Source: Ruminococcus sp. AF46-10NS
GTDB taxonomy: Bacteria > Bacillota > Clostridia > Lachnospirales > Lachnospiraceae
Length of the DNA: 64,000 nucleotides
NCBI RefSeq assembly: GCF_003474435.1
Contig: NZ_QRNF01000011.1
Coordinates: 1 to 64,000, forward strand
Direction of reading: 5' to 3'
Shown here: positions 1-8,717 of the stretch, in pieces
Layout: each line of letters opens with the position of its first letter
How positions within the stretch are numbered: the stretch's first letter is position 1
Position numbers and translations under genes: made by a program
Notes under the pieces: model-generated
What the model was told of the DNA's origin: nothing
The model's input: the letters and a program-made list of their open reading frames with translations, nothing else
The model's database searches: none

Positions 1-110
1 GGTGGGACTTACTTGTATCAGGAGGGGTACAAGCCCCTCCTGATAAACTGCGGAGCAGTTATTCGGTTATGAGCAAGTAGCGAAAGCGGATTGCGAATAT
101 CCGATTGACT
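1..110. repeat. Dispersed repeat family A, copy 1 (truncated by window edge)
   Basis: About 110 bp that recur almost identically at 61836-61946, differing by a 1-base indel near position 45. It contains a perfect 12-bp hairpin, arms 16-27 and 34-45, with a TACAAG loop. The 61.8 kb copy has extra sequence to its left (61797-61835), so this copy is probably cut by the window start. Weaker relatives lie near 6709-6762 and 28437-28499. No coding potential is evident. Confidence 0.85.
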
Positions 111-141
111 GTAGAGCTGCGTGGCGAAAAGGGATGATTTT

Positions 142-226
142 ATCAGCCTGATTGTCATATTATGAGTTTTGGTGTCAACAAAAAACAGGAGGATTTTGAA
201 GTATCTTATTGACAATCAGCCTGATT
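142..226. repeat. 12-bp direct repeat upstream of and overlapping the recA promoter
   Basis: ATCAGCCTGATT occurs at 142-153 and again at 215-226. The second copy fills the -35/-10 spacer of the recA promoter. TGATTGTCA and TGACAATCA around the two copies are also mutually inverted. No function is known to me. Confidence 0.5.
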
Positions 227-237
227 TATAATACTAT
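209..237 (+). promoter_or_regulatory. recA promoter
   Basis: A perfect TTGACA (209-214), a 17-bp spacer and TACTAT (232-237) lie about 80 bp before the recA start. The LexA box follows immediately, where a bound repressor would block the polymerase. Confidence 0.7.
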
Positions 238-252
238 GTAATACAGAAAACA

Positions 253-266
253 CGAACAAAGGTTCG
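253..266. promoter_or_regulatory. LexA (DinR) SOS box of recA
   Basis: CGAAC-AAAG-GTTCG is a perfect palindrome of the Gram-positive LexA type (CGAAC, four bases, GTTCG). It lies about 16 bp downstream of the -10 element and 50 bp before recA, as expected for an SOS-controlled recA. Confidence 0.85.
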
Positions 267-315
267 AAAAATAAAACGTAAATTATAAAATAGAGAAGAA
301 TAGGAGAGTCGAAGG

Positions 316-1371
316 ATGATCAGTGAAGAGAAGCAGAAGGCGCTGGAAGCAGCCCTTGGAAATATTGAGAAGCAGTTCGGTAAGGGCTCCGTTATGAAAC
401 TTGGAGATTCCAGTTCCCATATGCAGGTGGAGGCAGTTCCTACAGGATGTCTGAGCCTTGATATCGCCCTTGGTGTGGGCGGTGTTCCCAAGGGACGTAT
501 CGTGGAGATCTACGGACCGGAATCCAGTGGTAAGACAACAGTTGCCTTACATATGGTAGCTGAGGTTCAGAAGAGGGGCGGAATCGCAGGATTCATCGAT
601 GCAGAGCATGCACTTGACCCGGTTTATGCCAAGAGTATTGGCGTAGATATTGATAATCTTTACATTTCGCAGCCGGATAACGGTGAGCAGGCACTGGAGA
701 TCACGGAGACTATGGTTCGTTCCGGTGCAGTAGATATCGTGATCGTAGACTCCGTTGCAGCCCTGGTACCGAAGGCTGAGATCGAGGGAGATATGGGAGA
801 CAGCCATGTAGGACTTCAGGCCCGTCTGATGTCTCAGGCACTTCGTAAGCTGACTGCAGTAATCAGCAAGTCAAACTGTGTTGTTATATTTATCAACCAG
901 CTCCGTGAGAAGGTTGGCGTTATGTTCGGCAATCCGGAGACAACAACAGGTGGACGTGCTCTTAAGTTTTATGCGTCTGTCCGTATGGATGTACGCCGTG
1001 TTGAGACACTGAAGCAGGGTGGCGAGATGGTTGGTAACCATACCCGTGTGAAAGTAGTGAAGAACAAGGTGGCACCGCCATTTAAGCAGGCTGAGTTTGA
1101 TATTATGTTCGGAACCGGTATTTCCAGAGAGGGAGATATCCTGGATCTTGCGGCAGAGTGCTCCATTGTGAACAAGAGCGGCGCATGGTACGCATATGAA
1201 GGAGATAAGATCGGACAGGGACGAGAGAATGCCAAGATGTTCCTGAGAGAACACCCGGAACTTCGAGATGAGATCGAGAAGAAGGTACGTGTACACTATC
1301 ACCTGGATCCGGCTGACGAGACTGCAGAGGCAGCTGGTACACAGGCTGCAGATAAAGAGGAAGAAGAGTAA
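316..1371 (+). CDS. recA: Recombinase RecA
   Basis: RecA forms ATP-dependent filaments on single-stranded DNA, carries out strand exchange in recombinational repair and triggers LexA self-cleavage. The 351 residues fit the family length. The Walker A motif GPESSGKT is at residues 67-74, followed by the conserved DNA-binding loop region and an acidic C-terminal tail ending in a run of Glu. AGGAGAGTCGAAGG precedes the ATG. The promoter carries a perfect LexA box, so the gene is almost certainly in the SOS regulon. recX starts 3 bp after the stop codon, a common pairing. Confidence 0.98.
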   Translation: MISEEKQKALEAALGNIEKQFGKGSVMKLGDSSSHMQVEAVPTGCLSLDIALGVGGVPKGRIVEIYGPESSGKTTVALHMVAEVQKRGGIAGFIDAEHALDPVYAKSIGVDIDNLYISQPDNGEQALEITETMVRSGAVDIVIVDSVAALVPKAEIEGDMGDSHVGLQARLMSQALRKLTAVISKSNCVVIFINQLREKVGVMFGNPETTTGGRALKFYASVRMDVRRVETLKQGGEMVGNHTRVKVVKNKVAPPFKQAEFDIMFGTGISREGDILDLAAECSIVNKSGAWYAYEGDKIGQGRENAKMFLREHPELRDEIEKKVRVHYHLDPADETAEAAGTQAADKEEEE

Positions 1372-1374
1372 TCC

Positions 1375-1872
1375 ATGCTGAATCCGGAAGAAAGAAACAG
1401 AGCACGTAAGAAAGCCATGAGACTTCTGGAACATATGGACCGCACAGAGAAAGGCCTGACGGACAAGCTCCGCCAGGCCGAATTTTCACAGGAGGCAGTG
1501 GAGGATGCCATTGCCTATGTGAAGTCCTACGGCTACATCAATGATGTCCGTTATGCCAGAACATATATCTCATTTCGCATGGAGTCCAAAAGCCGCCAGA
1601 AGATCCTCTCAGAACTTCAGATGAAAGGGGTAGACCGCCAGACTGCGCTGGAGGCCTGGGAAGAGATGGAAGAACTTATGGAGCCAGATGAACGTGCAGT
1701 ACTTCGTAAGACAATAGAGAAGAAATTTAAGCCGAATGCAGAGCTGGATGAGAAGGAGATGCGGAGGCTTCAGGGATATCTTGCCAGAAGAGCGTTCAAG
1801 TATGAAGATATCGCCCATGCTCTGGAAGAAATGAACATACGGGTGAAGCGGGATAAGGGATCGTTATACTGA
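1375..1872 (+). CDS. recX: Regulatory protein RecX
   Basis: RecX binds RecA filaments and limits their extension and activity. The 165-residue protein is built of three-helix repeats typical of the family, visible in its central part (RQAEFSQEAVEDAIAYVKSY, then KILSELQMKGVDRQTALEAW), and has a basic C-terminus. It begins 3 bp after recA, so the two genes share a transcript and SOS control. Length is within the normal range of about 150-270 residues. The assignment rests on the repeat pattern plus the recA linkage. Confidence 0.93.
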   Translation: MLNPEERNRARKKAMRLLEHMDRTEKGLTDKLRQAEFSQEAVEDAIAYVKSYGYINDVRYARTYISFRMESKSRQKILSELQMKGVDRQTALEAWEEMEELMEPDERAVLRKTIEKKFKPNAELDEKEMRRLQGYLARRAFKYEDIAHALEEMNIRVKRDKGSLY

Positions 1873-1937
1873 ATTAAGCAGTAAAAAAATCACAGTTCAC
1901 ATATGCTAACCAAAATTGGCTTTTTCAAGAGAAAAAC

Positions 1938-1966
1938 TTGACATAAATGTGAAAAACAGCTAAACT
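1938..1966 (+). promoter_or_regulatory. Promoter of rny
   Basis: TTGACA (1938-1943), 17 bp, TAAACT (1961-1966), about 47 bp before the rny start codon. Confidence 0.55.
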
Positions 1967-2013
1967 TGTATTGTTGTATTTGTACAATGAAAACTAAATA
2001 AGGAGGTGCTCCT

Positions 2014-3573
2014 GTGGCAGGCACAATTATCGGTGTTATTGTCGCTGTGGTAGTCACGCTACTTATTGCAGTTCCTGTTACTTGCAAGGTTGCTGTTGAC
2101 AAGAAAGTACGCAAGGATGCGGAAATCGTAGGTACAGCAGAGGATAAGGCAAGGAATATTCTTGATGAAGCATTGAAAGCAGCAGAGACAAAGAAACGAG
2201 AAGCTTTACTTGAAGTAAAGGAAGAATCTCTGCGAACTAAAAATGAACTGGAAAGGGAAACCAAGGAACGGAGAAACGAGCTGCAGAGATACGAGAAGCG
2301 AGTATTGTCAAAAGAGGAATCTGTTGATAAGAAAGCGAACGCAGTGGAGAAGCGTGAGCTGGAATGTACAGCGAAATTTAACGAGTTACAAGAAAAAGAA
2401 AAACGAGTAAACGAACTTGAGGAAAAAGGAGTACGGGAACTGGAACGAGTTTCAGGTCTTACCTCCGAACAGGCAAAAGAAGAATTACTGAAATCTGTGG
2501 AAGATGACGTAAAGGTTGATGTTGCGAGACTCTATAAAGAGCTTGAGAACAGAGCCAGGGAAGAAGCCGGAAAGAAAGCCAGGGAATGTGTGGTCAATGC
2601 CATCCAGAAATGTGCAGTAGATCATGTTTCCGAGACAACGATTTCTGTGGTACAGCTTCCAAGTGACGAAATGAAGGGAAGGATCATCGGTCGTGAAGGC
2701 CGTAATATCCGTACATTGGAGACACTTACAGGTGTGGATCTGATCATTGATGATACACCTGAGGCAGTGGTTCTCTCTGCGTTTGATCCAATCAGAAGAG
2801 AGATTGCCAGAGTGGCTCTGGAGAAACTTATTGTGGATGGACGCATTCATCCGGCAAGAATCGAAGAGATGGTGGAGAAAGCCCAGAAAGAAGTGGAAAC
2901 ACAGATCCGTGAAGACGGTGAGACAGCAGCCATGGATGTGGGTGTACATGGAATCCATCCGGAACTTCTGAAACTACTTGGCCGTATGAAATTCCGTTCA
3001 AGTTATGGTCAGAATGCGCTGAGACATTCTATTGAAGTTGCACAGCTTTCCGGACTTATTGCAGGAGAGATCGGTGTGGATGTGCGTATGGCCAAACGTG
3101 CCGGACTTCTTCATGATATTGGTAAATCCATTGATCATGAAGTGGAAGGATCTCATATTCAAATCGGTGTGGATCTCTGTAAAAAGTATAAGGAATCTCC
3201 AATCGTTATTAACACAGTTGCGTCTCATCATGGTGATGTGGAGCCGGAATCTCTGATCGCGTGCATCGTACAGGCAGCAGACGCAATTTCCGCAGCAAGA
3301 CCTGGTGCAAGACGAGAGACACTGGAGACATATACCAATCGTCTGAAACAGCTTGAGGACATCACAAATGAGTTCAAGGGCGTTGAGAAATCTTTTGCTA
3401 TTCAGGCAGGAAGAGAAATTCGTGTTATGGTCGTACCGGATCAGGTAAGCGATGCAGATATGGTTCTCCTTGCAAGAGATATTGCAAAGCAGATCGAAGC
3501 AGAGCTTGAGTATCCAGGACAGATCAAGGTCAATGTGATCCGTGAGAGCAGAGCGGTTGATTACGCGAAATAA
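2014..3573 (+). CDS. rny: Ribonuclease Y
   Basis: RNase Y is a membrane-anchored endoribonuclease that starts mRNA decay in Firmicutes. The order of domains is complete in 519 residues: an N-terminal transmembrane helix (about residues 3-25), a long Lys/Glu-rich coiled coil (about 30-200), a KH RNA-binding domain containing [11 protein letters not shown], and an HD domain with [12 protein letters not shown] that supplies the metal-binding residues. It starts with GTG at 2014, 7 bp after AGGAGG. It has its own promoter and a strong terminator, so it is a single-gene unit. Confidence 0.97.
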   Translation: MAGTIIGVIVAVVVTLLIAVPVTCKVAVDKKVRKDAEIVGTAEDKARNILDEALKAAETKKREALLEVKEESLRTKNELERETKERRNELQRYEKRVLSKEESVDKKANAVEKRELECTAKFNELQEKEKRVNELEEKGVRELERVSGLTSEQAKEELLKSVEDDVKVDVARLYKELENRAREEAGKKARECVVNAIQKCAVDHVSETTISVVQLPSDEMKGRIIGREGRNIRTLETLTGVDLIIDDTPEAVVLSAFDPIRREIARVALEKLIVDGRIHPARIEEMVEKAQKEVETQIREDGETAAMDVGVHGIHPELLKLLGRMKFRSSYGQNALRHSIEVAQLSGLIAGEIGVDVRMAKRAGLLHDIGKSIDHEVEGSHIQIGVDLCKKYKESPIVINTVASHHGDVEPESLIACIVQAADAISAARPGARRETLETYTNRLKQLEDITNEFKGVEKSFAIQAGREIRVMVVPDQVSDADMVLLARDIAKQIEAELEYPGQIKVNVIRESRAVDYAK

Positions 3574-3608
3574 TTACAGGTCGCATAAGAGTACTGATAA
3601 TAAAGAAA

Positions 3609-3643
3609 GCCGGACAGCTATTATACAGCTGTCCGGCCTTTTT
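3609..3643 (+). terminator. Rho-independent terminator of rny
   Basis: A perfect 11-bp stem (3609-3619 with 3627-3637), a 7-nt loop and a run of T. Confidence 0.9.
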
Positions 3644-3718
3644 GTGTCCTGAAATATTATCTTACCACAAAAGTTATATTACCTGGATTGTGGACGTAAA
3701 CTGATACAGGGTGAGTGA

Positions 3719-4327
3719 ATGGATATTAAGACAGAGAATCGAAAATGGAAAGCAGCAGGCAGATTTCCGTCAGAGATCCTGTTTCTCACAGGCTTTCTGA
3801 CAGGGACGATCCTGCCAAATATGATCTGGAAAATGGAATGGAAACAGAAAACCCTGGCATCTTTTTATCTGATCCGGAATTTTGCAGAGAAAGATATTTC
3901 CGGCGGTGCATATTTCGGAGAGATACTGCGACGGAGAGGAGGGTTCTTTTTACTGCTGATTCTGTGCGGTTTTACAGTGTTCGGGGTGCCTTTGTCTGTT
4001 GTGTACATGCTGATCCTGGGACTGGAAACAGGGATGGTCCTGGCAATGTCTGTGCTGGAGTTCGGTCTTTACGGAGGACTGGCAGGAGCAGCGCTTCTTC
4101 TGCCCCAGTATCTGATCTATGTTCCTGTTTATTTCTGGCTGGCAAGACTTGTGTATCGGCAGTCTTTTGGAATCTGGAAAAATTATGGCCTGTTCCCCGC
4201 AAAAAATCTTCCTTACCTGAAGCAGGTGATCACTGCTTTTGGGGTATATACAGGGGGGATAATGGCAGAATGTTTTCTCAATCCCTGGTTGGTTGAAAAG
4301 ATCATAAAATATTTAAAATTTTTTTGA
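3719..4327 (+). CDS. Stage II sporulation protein M-like membrane protein
   Basis: SpoIIM belongs to the SpoIIDMP peptidoglycan remodelling complex needed for engulfment during sporulation. This 202-residue protein has about five hydrophobic segments (near residues 20-38, 72-110, 115-135 and 165-185) in the SpoIIM arrangement and matches its usual size. In Bacillus spoIIM also lies close to the xerD (ripX) gene, as here, which supports the call. The start has only a weak ribosome binding site (ACAGGGTGAG). Sequence conservation in this family is low, so the name rests on topology, length and context. Confidence 0.7.
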   Translation: MDIKTENRKWKAAGRFPSEILFLTGFLTGTILPNMIWKMEWKQKTLASFYLIRNFAEKDISGGAYFGEILRRRGGFFLLLILCGFTVFGVPLSVVYMLILGLETGMVLAMSVLEFGLYGGLAGAALLLPQYLIYVPVYFWLARLVYRQSFGIWKNYGLFPAKNLPYLKQVITAFGVYTGGIMAECFLNPWLVEKIIKYLKFF

Positions 4328-4432
4328 AAAGAAATTCTACAACATCTAGTGATGGTTTCCATAAAATCTGCGATATTTGGTAGTTAATGGCTGGAAGTGT
4401 TGAAAATGCGCGGTTTTGCACTGAAAAACCGT

Positions 4433-4461
4433 TTGATTTTATGTAAAATACACAGTATAAT
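4433..4461 (+). promoter_or_regulatory. Promoter of xerD
   Basis: TTGATT (4433-4438), 17 bp, TATAAT (4456-4461), 90 bp before the xerD start. The rest of the 224-bp gap 4328-4551 is AT-rich and shows nothing else I can name. Confidence 0.6.
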
Positions 4462-4551
4462 TCAGTAATAAAAGGGTACAGATTTTACTATTTTGGATAA
4501 AACCAGGTAATTTATAAAAATGCTATAGTATTAGAAACGGGATGTAAGGGA

Positions 4552-5436
4552 ATGGACATAGAGATACGGGAATTTATTACATATTTACATAACAGAAAAA
4601 GAACGTCGCATAATACAGAGGTATCTTATCAGAGAGATCTGAAGAAAATGGCGGCATATTTTGAAGAGCGCGGAATTTATGATATTAGAGATGTAGGGGA
4701 ACTGGAGTTGGAAGGGTACTTAAGTTATATGGAACGTGGACAGTTTGCTTCTTCTACTATATCCAGAAATGTTGCTTCTATCCGTGCGCTGTTTCAGTAT
4801 CTCCATCAGGAGGGCAGAATTGAGAAAGATCCTTCCCTGGAACTGAAGCCGCCCAAGGTTGAGAAACGTCTGCCGGAGATTTTATCTGTAGATGAAGTAG
4901 ACAGGCTTCTGAAACAGCCTAACAGAACAACTCCCAAGGGAATCAGGGACAGTGCCATGCTGGAGCTTCTTTATGCTACTGGAATGCGTGTCAGTGAGCT
5001 GCTGCGCCTGAGCATGGAGGATATTAACCTGCAGCTTGGATATGTGATATGCAGGGATGAAGGCAAGGAGAGAGTTATTCCGATCGGCAATGTATGCAAG
5101 ATCGCAATGGAGAAATATCTGGACGAGGCCAGAGAGAAGTTTGTAAAAGAGAATGAGACAGAAATCCTTTTTACCAACTGTTCCGGCAAGTCCATGAGCA
5201 GACAGGGATTCTGGAAAGTTCTGAAAGGCTATGCGGAGGAAGCTGGAATCCAGCATGATATTACACCACATACGTTAAGACATTCTTTTGCCACGCATAT
5301 GCTGCAGAACGGAGCAGATGTGAAGAGTGTACAGGAGATGTTGGGACATTCCGACATTTCCACCACACAGGTGTATCTGAACTTTGGTGTGGCAAAGATG
5401 AGAGATGTGTACATGAAGGCGCATCCGCGCCACTGA
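4552..5436 (+). CDS. xerD: Site-specific tyrosine recombinase XerD
   Basis: XerD with XerC resolves chromosome dimers at dif. The 294 residues comprise the N-terminal SAM-like core-binding domain (about 1-85) and the catalytic domain (about 107-285). All catalytic residues are present: Arg146, Lys172, His240, Arg243, His266 and nucleophile Tyr275. Size and the absence of nearby excisionase or attachment sites argue for the housekeeping enzyme rather than an element integrase. It has its own promoter and terminator. Confidence 0.93.
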   Translation: MDIEIREFITYLHNRKRTSHNTEVSYQRDLKKMAAYFEERGIYDIRDVGELELEGYLSYMERGQFASSTISRNVASIRALFQYLHQEGRIEKDPSLELKPPKVEKRLPEILSVDEVDRLLKQPNRTTPKGIRDSAMLELLYATGMRVSELLRLSMEDINLQLGYVICRDEGKERVIPIGNVCKIAMEKYLDEAREKFVKENETEILFTNCSGKSMSRQGFWKVLKGYAEEAGIQHDITPHTLRHSFATHMLQNGADVKSVQEMLGHSDISTTQVYLNFGVAKMRDVYMKAHPRH

Positions 5437-5453
5437 AATTAAATATATAAGTT

Positions 5454-5501
5454 AAGCCAGAAAACGGATATCTGAGAAGATACGTTTTCTGGCTTAATTT
5501 T
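5454..5501 (+). terminator. Terminator of xerD
   Basis: A 13-bp perfect stem (5454-5466 with 5483-5495) followed by AATTTTT. On the minus strand the T-run is poor, so it mainly serves xerD. Confidence 0.8.
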
Positions 5502-5631
5502 TAGTCACCGCAGATGAAGCAGCATGCAGGACTCTACTATATGATTGAATGTAAAAATACCGACAGATCCGAATGATCGTAACGAACCTGCCGGGATAAA
5601 TTTATGTCCGGAATATAAAGATCAGGTCTGC

Positions 5632-6663
5632 CTAGCAGTTCTCGGCAATTGTATAGAGAAGCTGTTCGGACTGCTCCCATCCAAGGCATGCATCTGTGAT
5701 AGACTTGCCATAGATATGGTTGCCGCCGATCTTCTGGTTGCCTGGTTCGATGTAGCTCTCGATCATGAGACCCTTTACCATAGTGTGAAGCTCCGGATCT
5801 ACCTTGCGGCTGTGAAGAACCTCACTCGCAATACGGATCTGCTGCTCATACTGCTTGTTGGAGTTGGAGTGATTAGTATCTACGATAACAGCAGGGTTGG
5901 CAAGATTCTTAGCATGGTATTTGTCATAAAGGAGACGAAGATCCTCGTAATGATAGTTCGGGATTGCCTCACCATGTTTGTTTACAGCGCCACGAAGAAT
6001 AGCATGGGCAAGCGGATTGCCGGTTGTCTCTACTTCCCAGCTTCTGTAAATAAAGCGGTGTGCACCCTGAGCTGCAACGATGGAATTCAGCATAACGCTG
6101 TAGTCACCGCTAGTTGGGTTCTTCATACCAGCCGGAACATCCATACCGCTGACAGTCAGTCTGTGCTGCTGGTCCTCTACAGAACGTGCACCTACAGCAA
6201 CGTAGGAGAGCAGGTCAGAAAGGTAACGGTAGTTCTCAGGGTAAAGCATCTCATCAGCGCATGTAAAACCGCTCTCGCGGATAGCACGCATATGCATTTT
6301 ACGGATAGCAATCAGACCTGCAAGAAGGTTTGGTTTTTTCTCAGGATCTGGCTGATGGACCATTCCCTTGTATCCTTCACCTGTTGTACGAGGTTTGTTT
6401 GTGTAAACACGAGGGATGATGAGAACTTTGTCCTCGATCTTTTCCTGTACTTTGCGAAGCCTTAAAAGATAATCACATACAGCATCTTCGTTATCAGCAG
6501 AACATGGTCCGATGATAGCAAGGAATTTGTCTGATTTTCCAGTGAAAACGTCGCGGATCTCTGCATCACGTTTCTCCTTGAGTGCCTGGATCTCAGCATC
6601 TACAGGATACTGATTCCGGATTTCCTCAGGAGTTGGCAGCTTCTTTATGAATTCAAAACTCAT
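5632..6663 (-). CDS. aroF: 3-deoxy-7-phosphoheptulonate synthase (DAHP synthase, class I)
   Basis: This enzyme condenses phosphoenolpyruvate and erythrose 4-phosphate, the first step of aromatic amino acid synthesis. The 343 residues match the AroF/AroG/AroH type. Visible signatures are IIGPCS near residue 50, the KPRTT segment, the VGARSVEDQQHR phosphate-binding motif and the DTNHSNSNK segment near the C-terminus. GGAGGAATT precedes the ATG. It stands alone on the minus strand, separate from the catabolic-looking aro genes at 43-54 kb. Which amino acid inhibits it cannot be read from the sequence; the symbol aroF is generic here. Confidence 0.93.
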   Translation of the reverse strand: MSFEFIKKLPTPEEIRNQYPVDAEIQALKEKRDAEIRDVFTGKSDKFLAIIGPCSADNEDAVCDYLLRLRKVQEKIEDKVLIIPRVYTNKPRTTGEGYKGMVHQPDPEKKPNLLAGLIAIRKMHMRAIRESGFTCADEMLYPENYRYLSDLLSYVAVGARSVEDQQHRLTVSGMDVPAGMKNPTSGDYSVMLNSIVAAQGAHRFIYRSWEVETTGNPLAHAILRGAVNKHGEAIPNYHYEDLRLLYDKYHAKNLANPAVIVDTNHSNSNKQYEQQIRIASEVLHSRKVDPELHTMVKGLMIESYIEPGNQKIGGNHIYGKSITDACLGWEQSEQLLYTIAENC

Positions 6664-6708
6664 AGTATTAATTCCTCCATAATTCCGTATTTGACCAAAT
6701 AAGCTGAG

Positions 6709-6762
6709 TGGCAGTTATTTGATTATGAACAGGCAGTGAAGCGGATTGGCCGTCTGAATGAT
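6709..6762. repeat. Diverged member of repeat family A
   Basis: The stretch resembles positions 56-110: GCAGTTATT, then TTATGA-CA and AGCGGATTG in the same order with substitutions. It lies between the DAHP synthase start and the SpoVB-like gene end. By-eye similarity only. Confidence 0.4.
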
Positions 6763-6802
6763 AACGGTCATTTCAATCATTACGCTGCATTTCGATTATT
6801 AA

Positions 6803-8143
6803 TTATAAACGATTTTTGTCGGATTGTCGATAGGGAAATTTTAACGCTTTCACGTGTAGAAGAGTCAGGAGAATTTCGCCCAGAAAAATCCCGTAAAAAT
6901 AACCCCGGATCCCAATTTTGGGAATCATAAAAACCACAAAAAAAATCCGTACCAGAATGCCGCAGACACTGTGTGCAAGACACCGCCCGGGCTGTCCCAG
7001 TCCATGGAGAATGCTGGCAAGCATGGTATTTGTATAAAGAAACGGGCAGACAAAAGCCATGTACCGTATGTAGATACCAGCAGTTTTGCTGTGAAAAAGC
7101 AGTTTTCCCATAAAAGGTCCCAGAAGAAAAAATCCGGCGCAGCAGAAAAAACCAAGCATCATGCACAGAAGAAATGTCAGGTCAGTAACTTTCCGGATCT
7201 GTTTTCTATTTTCCAGAGCATCAAGTTCTGCAACAGAAGGCATCAGCATTACAGAAGCGGAAGCTGTAAGCGCAGAAGGAAAAAGGATCAGCGGCAGTGC
7301 CATTCCGGTAAAAACTCCGTAGATCCGGAGAGAATCCGCAGCGTTTAAACCGGACCGGAGCAGCATTTGGGGGATCAGAACTACTTCGATACTTCCAAGA
7401 AGCGTCATCAGGATACGGTTCAGAGAGACAGGAAGGGCGAGGCCAAAAAGTTCCTGAAGCAGAGAGAACGTTTTGCGTGAGCGTATTTCTTCCCCTGAAA
7501 AACGGCAGTTCCCGAAATGAAAAGCAACTGCAAGGAGTGAAACAAGAGAAGCTGCGATCTCACCTGTCATGGAGCCACCAGCAGCGATCAGAGCTGTGAC
7601 AGGCCGTTTTTCAGCAAGAAATATCAGATACAGTACATACGTTGAACCAATACGGACAGCCTGTTCAGTAAGTTGGACAGCCGCGGGTATGGAAGTTTTT
7701 TTTCGGGCATAATAATAGCTGTTTATGCAGGAATGAATGGCACAGATAGGAATCGTGAAACTTACCAGACGGAGGAGATCAGCTGTTTCCGGAGTTTTCA
7801 GGATTACTGACGCAAAAAAATCTGCTTTTTGAAAAAGAAGAAATCCTGTTACAGCTGAAAAACCGATAGCAGTCAAAGTTCCCAGAAACAGGGAAAAACG
7901 GGCATCTTCTTTTTGATCAAGAGCTATCTGGGATGCGATCAGTCTGGAAAGCGCAGATTGTATTCCGGCATAGGAAAGCGCGGCCATAAGTCCCTGGACA
8001 GGCAGAACCAGCTGATACAGTCCCATGCCACTGGCACCAATGGTATGGGATAGGAATATTCTATAAAAGAAGCCTGCAAGACGGCTGACAAGACCAGTAC
8101 AGGCAAGAATCAGAGTACCTTTGAGAAATACTTTTTTTGACAT
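6803..8143 (-). CDS. SpoVB-like lipid/polysaccharide flippase (MOP superfamily)
   Basis: This is a multispanning protein of about 446 residues with roughly 12-14 hydrophobic segments. The N-terminus (MSKKVFLKGT, then SRLAGFFYRIFLS and GMGLYQL) is typical of stage V sporulation protein B, a MurJ-related flippase involved in spore cortex formation. I chose the ATG at 8143 because related proteins begin with this block; a TTG at 8167 in frame would add eight residues. Neither has a strong ribosome binding site. It is divergently arranged with iscR. General polysaccharide export is the alternative role. Confidence 0.82.
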   Translation of the reverse strand: MSKKVFLKGTLILACTGLVSRLAGFFYRIFLSHTIGASGMGLYQLVLPVQGLMAALSYAGIQSALSRLIASQIALDQKEDARFSLFLGTLTAIGFSAVTGFLLFQKADFFASVILKTPETADLLRLVSFTIPICAIHSCINSYYYARKKTSIPAAVQLTEQAVRIGSTYVLYLIFLAEKRPVTALIAAGGSMTGEIAASLVSLLAVAFHFGNCRFSGEEIRSRKTFSLLQELFGLALPVSLNRILMTLLGSIEVVLIPQMLLRSGLNAADSLRIYGVFTGMALPLILFPSALTASASVMLMPSVAELDALENRKQIRKVTDLTFLLCMMLGFFCCAGFFLLGPFMGKLLFHSKTAGIYIRYMAFVCPFLYTNTMLASILHGLGQPGRCLAHSVCGILVRIFFVVFMIPKIGIRGYFYGIFLGEILLTLLHVKALKFPYRQSDKNRL

Positions 8144-8185
8144 GACGATCTCGGAGCTTTTTTTCAATATATGAGGAAGTTAGTC

Positions 8186-8214
8186 TTGACAGAACCATAC
8201 GTTTCTGATAGAGT
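8186..8214 (+). promoter_or_regulatory. Promoter of the iscR-iscS-iscU operon
   Basis: TTGACA (8186-8191), 17 bp, TAGAGT (8209-8214) with a TGA extended -10. It lies 50 bp before iscR, the usual place for Rrf2-type autoregulation, though I could not define the operator. Confidence 0.6.
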
Positions 8215-8263
8215 AAACATGAAATCCGAGGAAAACACTGGGAATTGAAAAAGAGGTGAGCGG

Positions 8264-8692
8264 ATGAAACTGTCAACAAGAGCAAAATACGGACTTAAGG
8301 CTTTGATAGACCTTGGTCTTTACAGTGAAAAAGAAGCGGTCTCGCTTCAGAGCATTGCGGGCCGTCAGAATATATCAGTCAGCTATCTGGAGCAGCTGAT
8401 GGCACTTTTGAAGAAAGCGGGCCTTGTGAAGAGTGTCCGCGGCGCAGCCGGAGGATACTTCCTTGGAAGACCGGCAGAAGAGATTTCAGTGGGAGATATC
8501 CTTCGTGTCCTGGAAGGCGGCCTGGAAGCTGCGTCATGTCCGGGAACAGAAGGCGACGGTGGCTGCCAGGGTTCCGATCTCTGCGTAGCTAAATTAGTGT
8601 GGAAGAGGATCAACGACAGTATCACAGATGCAGTGGATACACTGATGCTCAGTGAGCTGATCGAAGAAAGCCGGAGAATACACGAAAAATAA
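8264..8692 (+). CDS. iscR: Rrf2-family iron-sulfur regulator IscR
   Basis: This is a winged-helix regulator that senses Fe-S status through a bound cluster. The start KLSTRAKYGLKAL and the RGAAGGYFLGRP wing are diagnostic of Rrf2 proteins. Cys92, Cys101 and Cys107 sit where IscR holds its [2Fe-2S] cluster, though the spacing is slightly wider than in E. coli (92/98/104). The 142-residue protein heads iscS and iscU, so it most likely represses this operon when Fe-S clusters are plentiful. CymR, the cysteine regulator, is the alternative, but the cysteines and neighbours favour IscR. Confidence 0.92.
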   Translation: MKLSTRAKYGLKALIDLGLYSEKEAVSLQSIAGRQNISVSYLEQLMALLKKAGLVKSVRGAAGGYFLGRPAEEISVGDILRVLEGGLEAASCPGTEGDGGCQGSDLCVAKLVWKRINDSITDAVDTLMLSELIEESRRIHEK

Positions 8693-8717
8693 TTATCCTG
8701 AACAGGAGGAAAAGAAA

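Noticed and set aside
5545..6465. Long plus-strand frame of 306 codons opposite the DAHP synthase gene
   Set aside because: It is antisense to a gene with clear enzyme motifs and its product shows no domain or sensible composition.
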